Shown here: positions 20,590 to 29,121 of the stretch, piece by piece
Layout of the letters: each line of letters starts with the position of its first letter
Position numbering within the stretch: position 1 is the stretch's first letter
Position numbers and translations under genes: made by a program
Assembly (NCBI GenBank): GCA_019648995.1
Contig: BLXT01005746.1
Coordinates: 110,471-139,591, forward strand
Direction: 5' to 3'
DNA length: 29,121 nt
From: Plakobranchus ocellatus
Lineage: Eukaryota > Mollusca > Gastropoda > Plakobranchidae
The notes under the pieces: generated by a model
Database searches by the model: none
Told to the model about the DNA's origin: nothing
What the model saw: the letters and a program-made list of their open reading frames with translations, nothing else

Positions 20590-21310
20590 CCTGCTTTTAA
20601 ACTTTGGGATAGTCACAGTGCGGTTCAATGTTTGTATCTATCAGTGTTGCAAGGGTAATGACATTGTGATACTTCTTTATACCTAGGGTTGAGTTTGGCC
20701 ATGTTTTGTTGTACGTTCTTGTAGTTGGCCGAGCCGGAGTATCAAAAAGTCAGTTTGAGGTACAGGCTGAGGTACAGGCTGATATGTATACTGGTCACTT
20801 AGGTGCACACGGTGTTTCCGTATGATTTGGTTAATTCTTACTACGTAGTTAATCCTTCATGTCTACTAAACTCATGACATGGTTCAACGTGGTTGTGGTT
20901 TATGTGCAGTTAAGATTTTTTTTATCGGTCAATGTATATAGTGGTTTTGTCAGACCTCACCATAGCTGCTCCATGCTTACTGAAATGATCTACTTCTTCA
21001 ATACCTCTTACCTACTCTGGAACCAACTGTAGTTGCTCACTGTTTATCTTTTGCAGAGCAGTCAACGTTCTGACTAGTTGTTTCAGTCTTTATCTTTGTT
21101 GGTTCGAAGTGCAACAGTGAAAACCACGGCTTTCTTGGTTGTTCTTGGGTCATTTCTGAGGTGTGTTGTTGCCTTTTTTAGGGCCAATGCCTCTGCTTAA
21201 CAGTTATTGGGAAATGAGACCCGTTGGTAAGTGTTTTTGTCATCGTTAACTACATTAAGGGGGATAGAGATGCTTGCACCACGTTACTCACCCTGTCATC
21301 AGCAGATTTA
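20590..21310 (-). mobile_element. RNase H-bearing LINE, 3' part (left arm, decayed)
   Basis: Minus-strand reading gives DDRVSNVVQASLSPLM, then AEALALKKATTHLRNDPRTT followed by KKAVVFTVALRTNK. Then comes TLTALQKINSEQLQLVPE with a stop, and DHFSKHGAAMVRSDKTT. The order (AEALAL, VVFT, a LQLVPE helper strand, then a D..SK.GA block) matches RNase H domains of I-group LINEs. A TWPNSTLG segment and a stop follow near 20600-20720. Frameshifts and stops make it inactive. It continues as a 3' untranslated-like part to about 20325. Confidence 0.7.
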
Positions 21311-21504
21311 TCTGTGCCCACCCATTGCACGACTTCTATAGTATCTACGGTTCAGAACCAACGACAGTAAGTAGTATCAGGAAGCTGCATAAGACTCATA
21401 ACACAACATTACAGTATTAGAGTAAATGTTTTACTTTTGAACGTATATTTTTTTTTATTTTAACTCCAAAGACATTAAATAAATCTTTGTTTTTGCTATG
21501 CACG

Positions 21505-21635
21505 TATTATATATCTATCTATCTTTCAGTCTCTCTATCTATCTGACAATCTTTATTTATATATCATCTAATCTCTGGGCCTTAATATCTCCCCACTCCC
21601 CCTGGTCTTCTATTTATCTCTCTCTCTCTTTAAAT
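21505..21635. repeat. CTAT/CT-rich simple repeats
   Basis: Short runs of ctat and ct repeats. The corresponding place in the right arm (26719-26890) is GA-rich, as expected for the opposite strand. Confidence 0.85.
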
Positions 21636-22289
21636 TTAAAAAAAGCTTTTAATCTTAATTTGAAAACATTGATAGTCATCAAACAATGAAATCGAGTCAA
21701 ATGGAGGAAATCGAAAATTTATTATTCAGAACGCATCAGAATATGAATCTTATATCCGAAGTCTTTATCTCTGGTAGTGTGCTCTCACTCCTTGGGCGAC
21801 TCGATGGTAATGACATTTCCGCACTCACGCCGGCCTCGACGATTCAGCGTCACCTTACACTTGATACAGTGCAGGATCATGAAGTCGGTCACCACAGGTC
21901 AACATACCTCTTATAATAATCTAGTCAAGATGGTCCATTTGTTTTGGCTATGATCGTCGCAATCTTAGCCAACCGTTATAATTCCACTCTTGCTATTAAC
22001 CAAACGCTCTCATAAATTAATCAGCCTAGAGGAGTTTTACTCATTGGAAAAACTACTCGCCCTGAGTTTGTCTTTATAAAATCACATGGATATTCTAGCG
22101 ACAGTACAGTATATAGCGAGAGTCAGAAGTTGAATATTGAAATAAAATAAGAACAAAAATGCTCCGTAAACCTGGTCAGGTCAAGCAGAGCGCGAGGTAC
22201 CTTATATTTGAATGACAACACTAACCGTTCGCAATCAGATTGCGTGCACTGAGACTAAACGTATTTTTGGATTAGTTATTGTATAAGGT

Positions 22290-22438
22290 CAATTTAGAAC
22301 AAGGTGATCTCAGGCTTTCAGGCGCTCCGTGAGGCCATGGCGCTGATGATGAGGTTCGAACCCGCGGCATAAGGATCCCTACAGATTTCAGAGCAGATCA
22401 GAATAGATTTGTTATCCACTGTGCCACCATCGCCCAGC
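22290..22438 (-). mobile_element. tRNA-derived SINE, same family as 6526-6685
   Basis: On the minus strand it has box A 'tggcacagtgg' (22416-22426) and box B 'gggttcgaacc' (22353-22363). Its body is collinear with the SINE at 6526-6685 but more diverged, with a short extra stretch near 22396-22410. No clear target-site duplication was seen. It is absent from the right arm of the inverted repeat. Confidence 0.85.
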
Positions 22439-22448
22439 TGAATTCAGA

Positions 22449-22630
22449 AAGGAGTGGAGTCTTCAAAGATTTGTTAGGTCAAGGAAGAAAAAGTTGCTTG
22501 CAAAATATCCTGAGCTAAGGAAGGAGTGGCAGCTTAACAGTTTCGCTGTTTCAAGGAAGGAAAGATTGTTTGAAGAATAAGCTTAGTTAAAGAAGGAGCG
22601 GAAGCTTATAAGATTCGTTTCTTCATGGAA
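22449..22630. repeat. 72-bp tandem repeat, about 2.5 copies
   Basis: Units begin 'aaggagtgg' or 'aaggagcgg' at 22449, 22521 and 22593, a period of exactly 72 bp. They are followed by a 17-base G run at 22637-22653. The units are diverged and carry no convincing open frame. Confidence 0.8.
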
Positions 22631-22839
22631 GAGGGCGGGGGGGGGGGGGGGGGCGTTGCTTTAAAAGCTTGTCTAGAATGTAAAGAAGACTTGCAATGCT
22701 TGCTAAGAACCTGCTTGAGATTTCAAAGAAGAGATAAGACAGTTGAGGGTATTTGGAAGGTTAAAGGGGTGCTGAGAGGGTTCGGGGAAGGGTTTGAAAG
22801 GTTGTTTAAGAAGGTAAGAAAGGTCTAAGGTTTAAGAAT

Positions 22840-24150
22840 TGCCTCAAATGTGAATCTGACAACTGGTTTCTGTAAATATGAATTGAGTATACATTTAGAT
22901 TTAGCAGAAGATCTAGATTAACACCTAAACTCGGAATAGATAATCTTGTGTTTTGGCCTTGGTTATTTGGTCAGATTTTGAGTAGGCCTAGACAAGACCT
23001 TTTTTTAGTTTAGTAGTACAAATTTAATTACCCTTTTAGATCTAAAGATTTCTAGAAGGTCTCGAAGTATGGCAAAAGGAAGTTTACAGGAAGCTGTTAG
23101 ATTATATCCATGTGACGTGAGTGTGTGTAAGATGGGGAAATTTGATTGGCCACTATATTTAGATGACCTTGATGACACAATTTGGTAATATCTTCTTTGC
23201 CTAGAAGCTCTAGCATGTTTTGATTAGCCTGTGCATAGAATAACCCGTATTTTCTCGAAGCTATGGGAGGTAAGTATGTAAGAAAGGTTGTGAGATCGTT
23301 GGAGGGAGCTTGCAGAGACCGCTGAAAGATGAAGTGCTAGAAAACTTGTAGATCTAAAGAGTTGTCTGAAATTATTCCTGATTCAAATTAATAGACATTT
23401 CTTAAATTTTGGGCAAAACTTGGACTTGTTTCTGTTCTTCAAGTCTATTTAAAAGAACGCATTGTCACTGGCAATGTTAATCTAGATCTGTTACTAAACA
23501 TCACTAAGCCATTCGTGAAAGTGAGGAAAGTTTCAAAATTACTCTAAAATTCTTTACAATTCTCCTTGCATCGTTATTAAAAGTTATTTTCAAGCAATGC
23601 GGTATTAAAGTAACGGACAACTCAATTATTCAGATTAGAGAAAATATTAGAGCCTATTATAAAAGCACATCTTTCTTCTCCTTAGCCACTCCTTTTCTTC
23701 CTGGAATAATAACCTGACCAACAGGTACGACCTGAAAAAAATTCAAGATTCCTCTTCTAACTAACGTTGGAATGGGAGAGAGGGGAAAACTTCTAATGGA
23801 AAAACTTATCATGAATATAAAAATAGAGTACTTCTTCTCGATTCAGTATTATCTTGCTTTGCCATTAAAGTTGCTATTTGATCTACTTATAAAAACATCC
23901 ATTCTGATAAAGCAAAGTATATTTGGGACAGACATATGTACCAGCTTAACATTGATGATTTTTAAGTTTAAAAAAGAAAAGAAGAAAAAGAAACAGATGA
24001 ATATTTTTTCATTTTTCTTATTATTTTGTTTTCTTTATCCTCTTCATTTTTATTCATCATTATTATGTTTCTTTTCTATTTTTTTAATGTCCATTCAAGT
24101 ATTTCACTCACTTCTTTTTCAAATTAGAGTTTGGCGAAAGAAACCAGTTT
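22840..24150 (+). repeat. Repeat B copy 2
   Basis: Aligns with 6698-8217 from 'gacaactggtttctg' on, through 'gagaccgctgaaag' and 'tctatttaaaagaac' to 'ctaacgttggaatggg'. It lacks the part equivalent to about 7393-7650. It runs into the 44-bp minisatellite, as copy 1 does. An AT-rich 126-codon open frame at 23772-24152 has no recognisable content. Confidence 0.7.
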
Positions 24151-24480
24151 AGGCTGGATATTTACGTTGACAGAGGCCTAACACCACGACAAATAGGCTG
24201 GATGCATTGATAAAGATCTAACACCGAAATAAATAGGTTGGATACTCTCATTGATAGAGGTCTAACACCAGGATAAACAAGCTAGATACTCATATAGCTA
24301 AAAATCTAACACCAGGATAATTCGCAAGATCATCAAATTAGTAGAGATCTAAGACCAGGATAAAGGGGCTAGACACTCACATTGATAGAGATCTACCACC
24401 AATATAAATAGGCTGGACACCCACATTGATAGAAACCTAATACCAGGATAAATTTAAGCTAGATATTCATTGTGAGGGCA
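24150..24480. repeat. 44-bp minisatellite (left arm)
   Basis: About seven diverged units of the 44-bp repeat ('ggctggatactctcattgat', 'aggtctaacaccaggataaa') directly follow repeat B copy 2. Confidence 0.85.
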
Positions 24481-24655
24481 AGCTAACAGTTTGGTATTTG
24501 CTGAGTTTTGTTTCGAGCTGTCGTCTAATTTTGTGTTTGTTCTGTTTCGTTTTGGTTAGTTTTTTTCTGCTACCCTTGTCCTGTAAGAAAAGATCACGCT
24601 TTACGTACTTGTGTTTAGTGTGAATTGTGTTCGGTACCCGTGTTGTTACCTCTCT

Positions 24656-24784
24656 CGAGGTCAAGGCCTCCTAGAGATGTCAAGGAGTAACAAAAATTAA
24701 AACCGATTCTGCAGGAAATGCTGCCTGCCCGGCCTCTCTCAAAATCAGAGCCAACACTGACTCTAATCATCACGAGCACTAAAA
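24656..24784. other. Loop region at the centre of the inverted repeat
   Basis: Pairing between the arms can be followed inward to about 24655 and 24785. The left side carries 'gtgttcggtacccgtgttg' and the right side 'gcatggataccgaacacg'. The 130 bp between do not pair and contain no recognised gene. Confidence 0.6.
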
Positions 24785-24964
24785 AAATTAGCAGCATGGA
24801 TACCGAACACGATTCACACAATACACAGGTACGTAAGCGTCATCGCTTTACGTAGGACAAGGATAGCAGAAAAAAAAACTAACCAAAAACAAACAGAAAA
24901 ATCGCAACACTGGACGACTGTTTAAAACGAAACAGACAAAAATACCAAACATAAACTTGAACTG

Positions 24965-25500
24965 ACAATAGTATCTAGCCTATTTTTCCTGGTGTTAAGC
25001 TTCTATCAACATGAGAATCCAGCCTACATATCCTGGTGTTCAGCCTATATCAATGCGATTATCTAGCCTATTTTCCCGGTGTTAGGCCTTTATAAATGTA
25101 AATATCCAGCTTATTTATCTTGATGTTAGCCCTTTATCAATTTGAATATCTATTCTATTTATCCTGGTGTTAGACCCTATTAATGTAAGCATCTAGCCTA
25201 TTTGATTTAGTGTTAGGCCTCCATCAATGTGGGTATCTAGCGTATTTAACTTGATGTTTGCCTCTGTCAATATGAGGCTCTAGCTTATTTTTAGGCTTCT
25301 ATGGATATGAGTCTCTAGCCTATTTATCCTGGTGATAGGCCTCTGTCAAGGTCAGTATCTAGACTTTTTATCCTGGTGTTAGTCCTCGATCAATGTGACT
25401 ATCCAGACCATTTACTCTTGTGCTAGACTTTATCAATGGGGGTATCTAGCCTAGAACTTGGTGACACGCGGCAATCAAGATCAGTATCCAACCTACTCTA
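24965..25500 (-). repeat. 44-bp minisatellite in inverted orientation
   Basis: About twelve diverged units reading 'tagcctatttatcctggtgt' and 'taggcctctatcaatgtgag' type words, the reverse complement of the 44-bp family elsewhere. It mirrors 24150-24480 across the inverted-repeat centre but is longer. Confidence 0.85.
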
Positions 25501-26160
25501 ATATCTTTCGCCAAGTTGCTGACGAACATTTCCAAAATAGAAACCAAAATATATGGTGAAAAAAATTGAAGAGGATAGAGTAAGCTAAATAAGGAGAAAA
25601 ATTAATAAATATTTTTCTCTTTCTTTTATTTTCTTTTAAAGCAAACAAATCATTTATGCTAAGATGGCGCATATTTCTTTCTTAAATATATTTTCCTGCA
25701 TCATAATGAAATTCTCTCCTAAGTAGGTCAAATATAAGCTTTAATTGCAAAACAAAGTAACGCTGAATTAAGCATGTTTACTCCATTTTTTAATACTATA
25801 ATGTGTTATTGTATTGGAACTATTTCCCTCTCTTTCCTTCCAACGTTATTTTAAAAACAAACCTTGGATATATTCCTGGTCGTACACCTTTTTAGGGTTT
25901 CATTTAAAAATAAAAGGTGTTGCCATATAGTGGGAACATGTCTTTTTGGGGACAGACTCTAATATTTTCTCCAATGTGAAATAAATGAGTTGTCTCTCAC
26001 TCCAGTAGCGCAGTCCTTGAAAGAAAAACTGTGAACGGGACAATACAATGATAATTTAAAAACTCCTAGATGAGAAAATAACACGGCAGTCCTGTAGGTG
26101 TTGCAGAGGCTAATCAGGAAATGCAGATTCTCTTCCCCAGCCCGTAATCTAAGCAAGATA
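25500..26160 (-). repeat. Repeat B copy 3, inverted and 5'-truncated
   Basis: Its reverse complement aligns with about 7555-8217 of copy 1, with words such as 'cacctacaggactgccgtg' against 'cacctactggactgtcgtg', 'ataacgttggaaggaaagag' and 'gcgttactttgttttgcaat'. It also aligns with 23560-24150 of copy 2. A 65-codon minus-strand frame partly matches the 7459-7821 frame in phase, but the copies are too broken to support a gene. Confidence 0.75.
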
Positions 26161-26718
26161 CTGTCGTGCCGTTAGAATCTTCGTATGATTATCAAGTACA
26201 TTTTATAAATACAAACTAAGGGCGAGTAGTTTTCCGAAAAGTGAAAAAAAAACCCATTTCGTCCAATTTAAGAGCGCCTTTAGGAGAGCGTCTGATTAAT
26301 TACAAGAGCGAAAGTATTCGGTTGGCTAAGATAGCGACGATCACAGCTAAAACAAATTTCAATACCCAGTAACATTGACTATCATGACTAGATTATTAGA
26401 AGACGGACATTGACCTGTGGTGACCTCCAACATATTCTGCACTGTTTCCTGTGTAAGGTGGCGCTGTATCGTCGAGCCGGGCGCTGAGTGCGGAAATTTC
26501 ATTACAATTGATTCCACCCTCACGGACTGTTTGGCTCGAGTCGCCCAAGCCAGGGTGAGAGCAGAATGCTAGAAGTAAAGACTTCGGAAATAAGATTCAT
26601 TATCTGGTGCATTCTGAATATTCAATTTACGATTCCCTCCATTTGAACCGGTTTCATCCTCTGATGGCTAACGTTTTTTTCAAAACAAGATTAAAAGTTT
26701 TTTAAAAATTGACCCAAA

Positions 26719-26890
26719 GAGCGAGCGAGCGAGCGAGCGAGAGAGAGAGAGAGAGAGAGAGAAGAAGGGAGTGGGAGAGATGCAAAAAAGGGTGGAACGG
26801 TTGAGTGGAACTGCAACACAGTGATTCAAAGAAAAGAAAGAAAGAAAGAGGGAGAGGAGAGAGAGAGAGGGAGAGAGAGAGAGAGAAAGT
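26719..26890. repeat. GAGC and GA simple repeats
   Basis: A (GAGC)n run leading into (GA)n at 26719-26762, then mixed GAAA, GGAGA and GA runs to about 26886. These low-complexity tracts split the alignment of the two inverted-repeat arms. Confidence 0.95.
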
Positions 26891-27325
26891 ACGTGAATTG
26901 CAAATAATCCAAATGTCGACATGAGATATCGCTTTAAAGATTTAGATCTTAGGGAACACTAGAACCTAATTCAGAATGACATGCGCGCCGCATGAAATAA
27001 AATGTGATTTCGAGGTATTCCCTTAACTATACTTTATAAATAAGTGTGCTTTGAATGTTATTTTTTCGTAAAAACTTTTGAACGATTTAAGTAATACATT
27101 TCTGCTAGTTCAGATACGTACATTCGCGTACATTTTAAGCTGTAATCAGGCCTATCTAGATCTAGGCAATGACGCCTTGGTTTAGATATCGAAGCTAGGA
27201 TCTAGGCTTTCGCCCAGATTTTGCACCATTTTTTTCCACATCTTCTCAGAATGCTCTTCATTCACGGATTTTTCTCATTAAAAAAATGCATTTCCAACGT
27301 TAACTTGCATTTCATGTATTCAGCT
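26890..27325. other. Unassigned diverged part of the right arm
   Basis: Between the GA tracts and the LINE. It does not align convincingly with the left arm. No gene seen. An open frame at 27221-27439 overlaps the start of the LINE fragment and has no separate meaning. Confidence 0.4.
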
Positions 27326-28080
27326 TGTATTGCTGAAGACAGGGTGAGTAAAGTGGTGCAAGAATCTCTATCCACCTTAATGAAGACAATAAAGGGGAAA
27401 CACACTTACCAATGGGTCTCTTTTCCCAATATCTGTTAAGCAGAGGCAAAGGCAGCATTGCTCCTCAGGAATGACCCAAGAACAACCAAGAAAGTCTTGT
27501 TTCTCACTATTGTGCTCGCTGTTTTACTTCGAACAAACTGAGATAAAGACTGCAACGGCCTGTTCGGAACGTTGACTGCTCTGAGAAAGAAATGCATTGA
27601 GCAACTATAGTGGGCTCCAATGTAGCTTAAGAAATATTAAAAGAGCAAATCTTTTCGGCAAGCAGCATGGAGCAGCTACCGTGAGATCTGACAAAACCAC
27701 TACATACATAGTAGAAACAAAATCAAAACTGCAAAAGGGAAAAAAAAAACATTCAAACTACAACCACGTTGAACCATGTTATGACTTTAACAAACGTGAA
27801 CGATGAACTGCGAAGTGAGAATCAAGAAAATCATATGGAACATTATATGCGCAAATGTTTAGAGTGACCAGTATGCTTGTCGGATTGTATCTCAAAATGA
27901 CTTTTTCTTTTTAATACTCCAGTCCGGCCAACTTACATCAACTTGAGAGCAAAAACATGGCCAACCTCAACCCTGGTTATTCGAAAGAATCACAATGTCA
28001 CTCTCCTTGAAACACTGATTGGTGCAAACATTGAACCGCACTGTGACTGTCCCAAAGTTCAAAAGCAGGCAAGGTACTGC
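27325..28080 (+). mobile_element. RNase H-bearing LINE, 3' part (right arm, decayed)
   Basis: Plus-strand reading mirrors the left-arm fragment: AEDRVSKVVQESLSTLMKT, then AEAKAALLLRNDPRTTKKV, then FGKQHGAATVRSDKTTTYIV. A C-terminal part follows with INLRAKTWPTSTLVIRK and LLETLIGANIEPHCDCPK, to a stop at about 28080. The RNase H-like order is kept but broken by frameshifts and stops. The fragment points away from the inverted-repeat centre, opposite to its partner in the left arm. Confidence 0.7.
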
Positions 28081-28187
28081 AAGTAGACTTTTGAGATATT
28101 TAAAGGATTTCGACAATATATGTACTCAAATACACGGGATAAAAAAGCTTTTTAAATGATATGACTATATATTTATTGTTTGTTAAC

Positions 28188-28475
28188 ATTTGACTGGGGA
28201 GCGGTGTCTCATCTGGTAGGGTGGTTGGCTACCAATCAGAGGTCCGAGGTTCGAATCCTAGTCCAGGCCAAGTCAATTTTTCATTGCTCCTCTGTGTCCA
28301 CCCAGCACTGAAATGGGTAGCTTGGTCTCTTGAGAAAGTTAAGGCAGCGAAGAAAGCAATGGCAAACTACCTGATAATGCCGTATGCCACGAACAATCAG
28401 GACCCTACTCCTGGTTCCCTGATGCTTGGATTAAGCGTGAGACTCACTTTATTTTTACTTTTTTTATTATTTGAC
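28188..28475 (+). mobile_element. tRNA-derived SINE with 7-bp target-site duplication
   Basis: The tRNA-like head starts near 28195. It has a perfect box B 'ggttcgaatcc' at 28248-28258 and a weaker box A near 28205-28217. A body containing 'aaagcaatggcaaacta' follows, then a T-rich tail. The 7-mer 'atttgac' flanks it at 28188-28194 and 28469-28475. The left arm of the inverted repeat has the uninterrupted site near 20460-20475, confirming the insertion limits. This is a different family from the SINEs at 6526 and 22290. The 89-codon frame across it is a by-product. Confidence 0.85.
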
Positions 28476-28639
28476 AGTGTGTGTGCCTAAGTGTGGAATA
28501 TATGTCTGCTTTGGATGTGTAATACAACGATGGCACTAAGTCATGACAGATATGCTTTTAACAATCATAATATGGACAAGTAAATGTTACTCAAAGCTTT
28601 AAAAATACTAAAATATAAATTATTCTAAAGCACTTACTT

Positions 28640-28910
28640 AAAGATGAGACTTATTTGTACTGTGGAAGTACAATTTTGGTTTTGGCTTTGTTTACCCTTT
28701 TTGAGCTAGCGTTTTCTAGAAGGTCTCGTAGGTGTGGCAGTTTACAGGAAGCTGTTAGATCGTATTCTTGCTGGGTGTATGTAAGGTGGGGAAGTTGGAC
28801 TCGCCAGTATTTTTAGCTAACTTTGAGATGATTATCCAATAATATCTTCTTTCTAGAAGTTCTAGAATACGTTGCTTTTATATTTATTGTATGCTTAGCC
28901 TATACTAGTA
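28640..28910 (+). repeat. Repeat B copy 4, interrupted by a mariner element
   Basis: Aligns in direct orientation with about 6830-7060 and 23000-23240, through 'tttctagaaggtctcg', 'caggaagctgttagatc' and 'aatatcttcttt'. It ends at the TA where the mariner-type element begins. Confidence 0.7.
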
Positions 28911-29121
28911 CGAGGGATATCCGAAAAGAAACAGGAAAAGGGGCATAACTCAAAAAGTTTTGATCAGATAAATTTGAAACTCACACAGATTAAAGTTCAC
29001 TTTTTCACTACTTCTCAACGTAATTCCCGTGGAGATTGATGCATTTTTGCCAGCGCGACAGCAGCGAATTGATACCCACTCGAAAGAACTCAACGTCAAG
29101 ATTATCAAACCAATTCCTCAA
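28911..29121 (-). mobile_element. Mariner-type DNA transposon, 3' end with transposase C-terminus
   Basis: It starts right after a TA dinucleotide (28909-28910) with 'cgagggatatccgaaaagaa', a typical mariner terminal inverted repeat. On the minus strand, an open frame enters from the window edge and ends at the stop 29008-29010. It gives 37 residues including NSLLSRWQKCINLHGNYVEK, which fits the mariner transposase C-terminus. The catalytic core lies outside the window, so activity cannot be judged. The visible part has no frameshift. Confidence 0.9.

Larger units (their letters stand above)
20325..24655 (+). repeat. Left arm of a large imperfect inverted repeat
   Basis: Three blocks align with the reverse complement of the right arm. 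Block 20325-21300 matches 27330-28610, block 21640-22130 matches 26165-26720, and block 23560-24655 matches 24785-26000. Shared landmarks include 'cacagtgcggttcaatgttt', 'ttcttggttgttcttgggtc' and 'tcgtcgcaatcttagccaac'. About 1.4 kb (22130-23560), including a SINE and the 5' part of repeat B, has no counterpart in the right arm. By eye the aligned blocks are roughly 70-80% identical, so the arms are old or independently acquired copies. Confidence 0.85.
24785..28610 (-). repeat. Right arm of the large inverted repeat
   Basis: Reverse-complement counterpart of 20325-24655. It contains, from the centre outward, inverted 44-bp minisatellite, an inverted partial repeat B, a block matching 21640-22130, GA-rich simple repeats, a diverged stretch (26900-27320), and an outward-facing LINE 3' part with a SINE inserted. 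Relative to the left arm it lacks about 1.4 kb and carries the extra SINE at 28195-28468. Beyond 28610 similarity to the left arm ends. Confidence 0.85.

Noticed and set aside
21686..21916. A 76-codon frame whose NLISEVFISGSVLSLLG stretch recalls the start of a chemosensory receptor TM1.
   Set aside because: The similarity stops after that stretch, no further transmembrane segments follow, and the matching part of the right arm has an early stop. It was judged to be chance.
27923..28068. An apparent cellular exon with a good splice acceptor on its left and a donor-like site on its right, conserved in both arms of the inverted repeat.
   Set aside because: The translation continues upstream into RNase H-like blocks and matches the C-terminal region of an RNase H-bearing LINE. 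The left copy has a lost acceptor and a stop, and the right copy has GC instead of GT at the donor-like site.
28198..28273. A tRNA gene.
   Set aside because: Box B is perfect but box A is weak and the acceptor ends do not pair. The segment continues into a SINE body flanked by a target-site duplication.

Overview
This is a window of animal nuclear DNA, most likely from a heterobranch gastropod and plausibly a sacoglossan sea slug. The DNA is AT-rich and repeat-dense. The only convincing cellular genes are two related intronless seven-transmembrane receptors of the type annotated as chemosensory receptors in Aplysia and sacoglossans. One tRNA-derived SINE (6526-6685, minus strand) reads through as a peptide tail that I recall from many predicted sacoglossan proteins. 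That taxon call rests on memory and by-eye reading, not on a search. There are no operons, CRISPR arrays or bacterial signals.

Layout. Positions 1-5325 hold a LINE scrap, 44-bp and 52-bp minisatellites, a decayed LINE reverse transcriptase, and an intact 380-aa receptor gene on the minus strand (2742-3884) with its 5' flank. Positions 5326-6513 are unassigned. Positions 6514-9490 hold a SINE with a 12-bp target-site duplication, then an unclassified repeat body (here 'repeat B') that runs into a 44-bp minisatellite. Positions 9491-14195 are a 48-bp satellite with an open 16-residue frame. It is interrupted by a 2.56-kb segment and by a 954-base assembly gap. Positions 14341-18615 repeat the first block in the same order and orientation: 52-bp minisatellite, LINE, receptor, 5' flank. 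This receptor copy (16504-17591) is a pseudogene with two small frameshifting insertions and a 38-bp deletion. Positions 18600-19480 are a decayed Ty3/Gypsy pol on the minus strand.

Positions 20325-28610 form a large imperfect inverted repeat with its centre near 24720. Its outer arms are the 3' parts of two RNase H-bearing LINEs pointing outward. Its inner arms are two copies of repeat B plus the 44-bp minisatellite pointing inward. A SINE sits in the right arm only, with the empty site visible in the left arm. The window ends in another copy of repeat B cut by a mariner-type element, of which the end repeat and the transposase C-terminus are visible.

How it fits together. The order 44-bp array, 52-bp array, LINE, receptor occurs twice about 13.5 kb apart, so the receptor appears to have been duplicated together with its repeat surroundings. 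One copy then decayed. No metabolic or regulatory partnership between genes can be inferred here. The interest lies in the birth and death of the receptors and in the repeat architecture.
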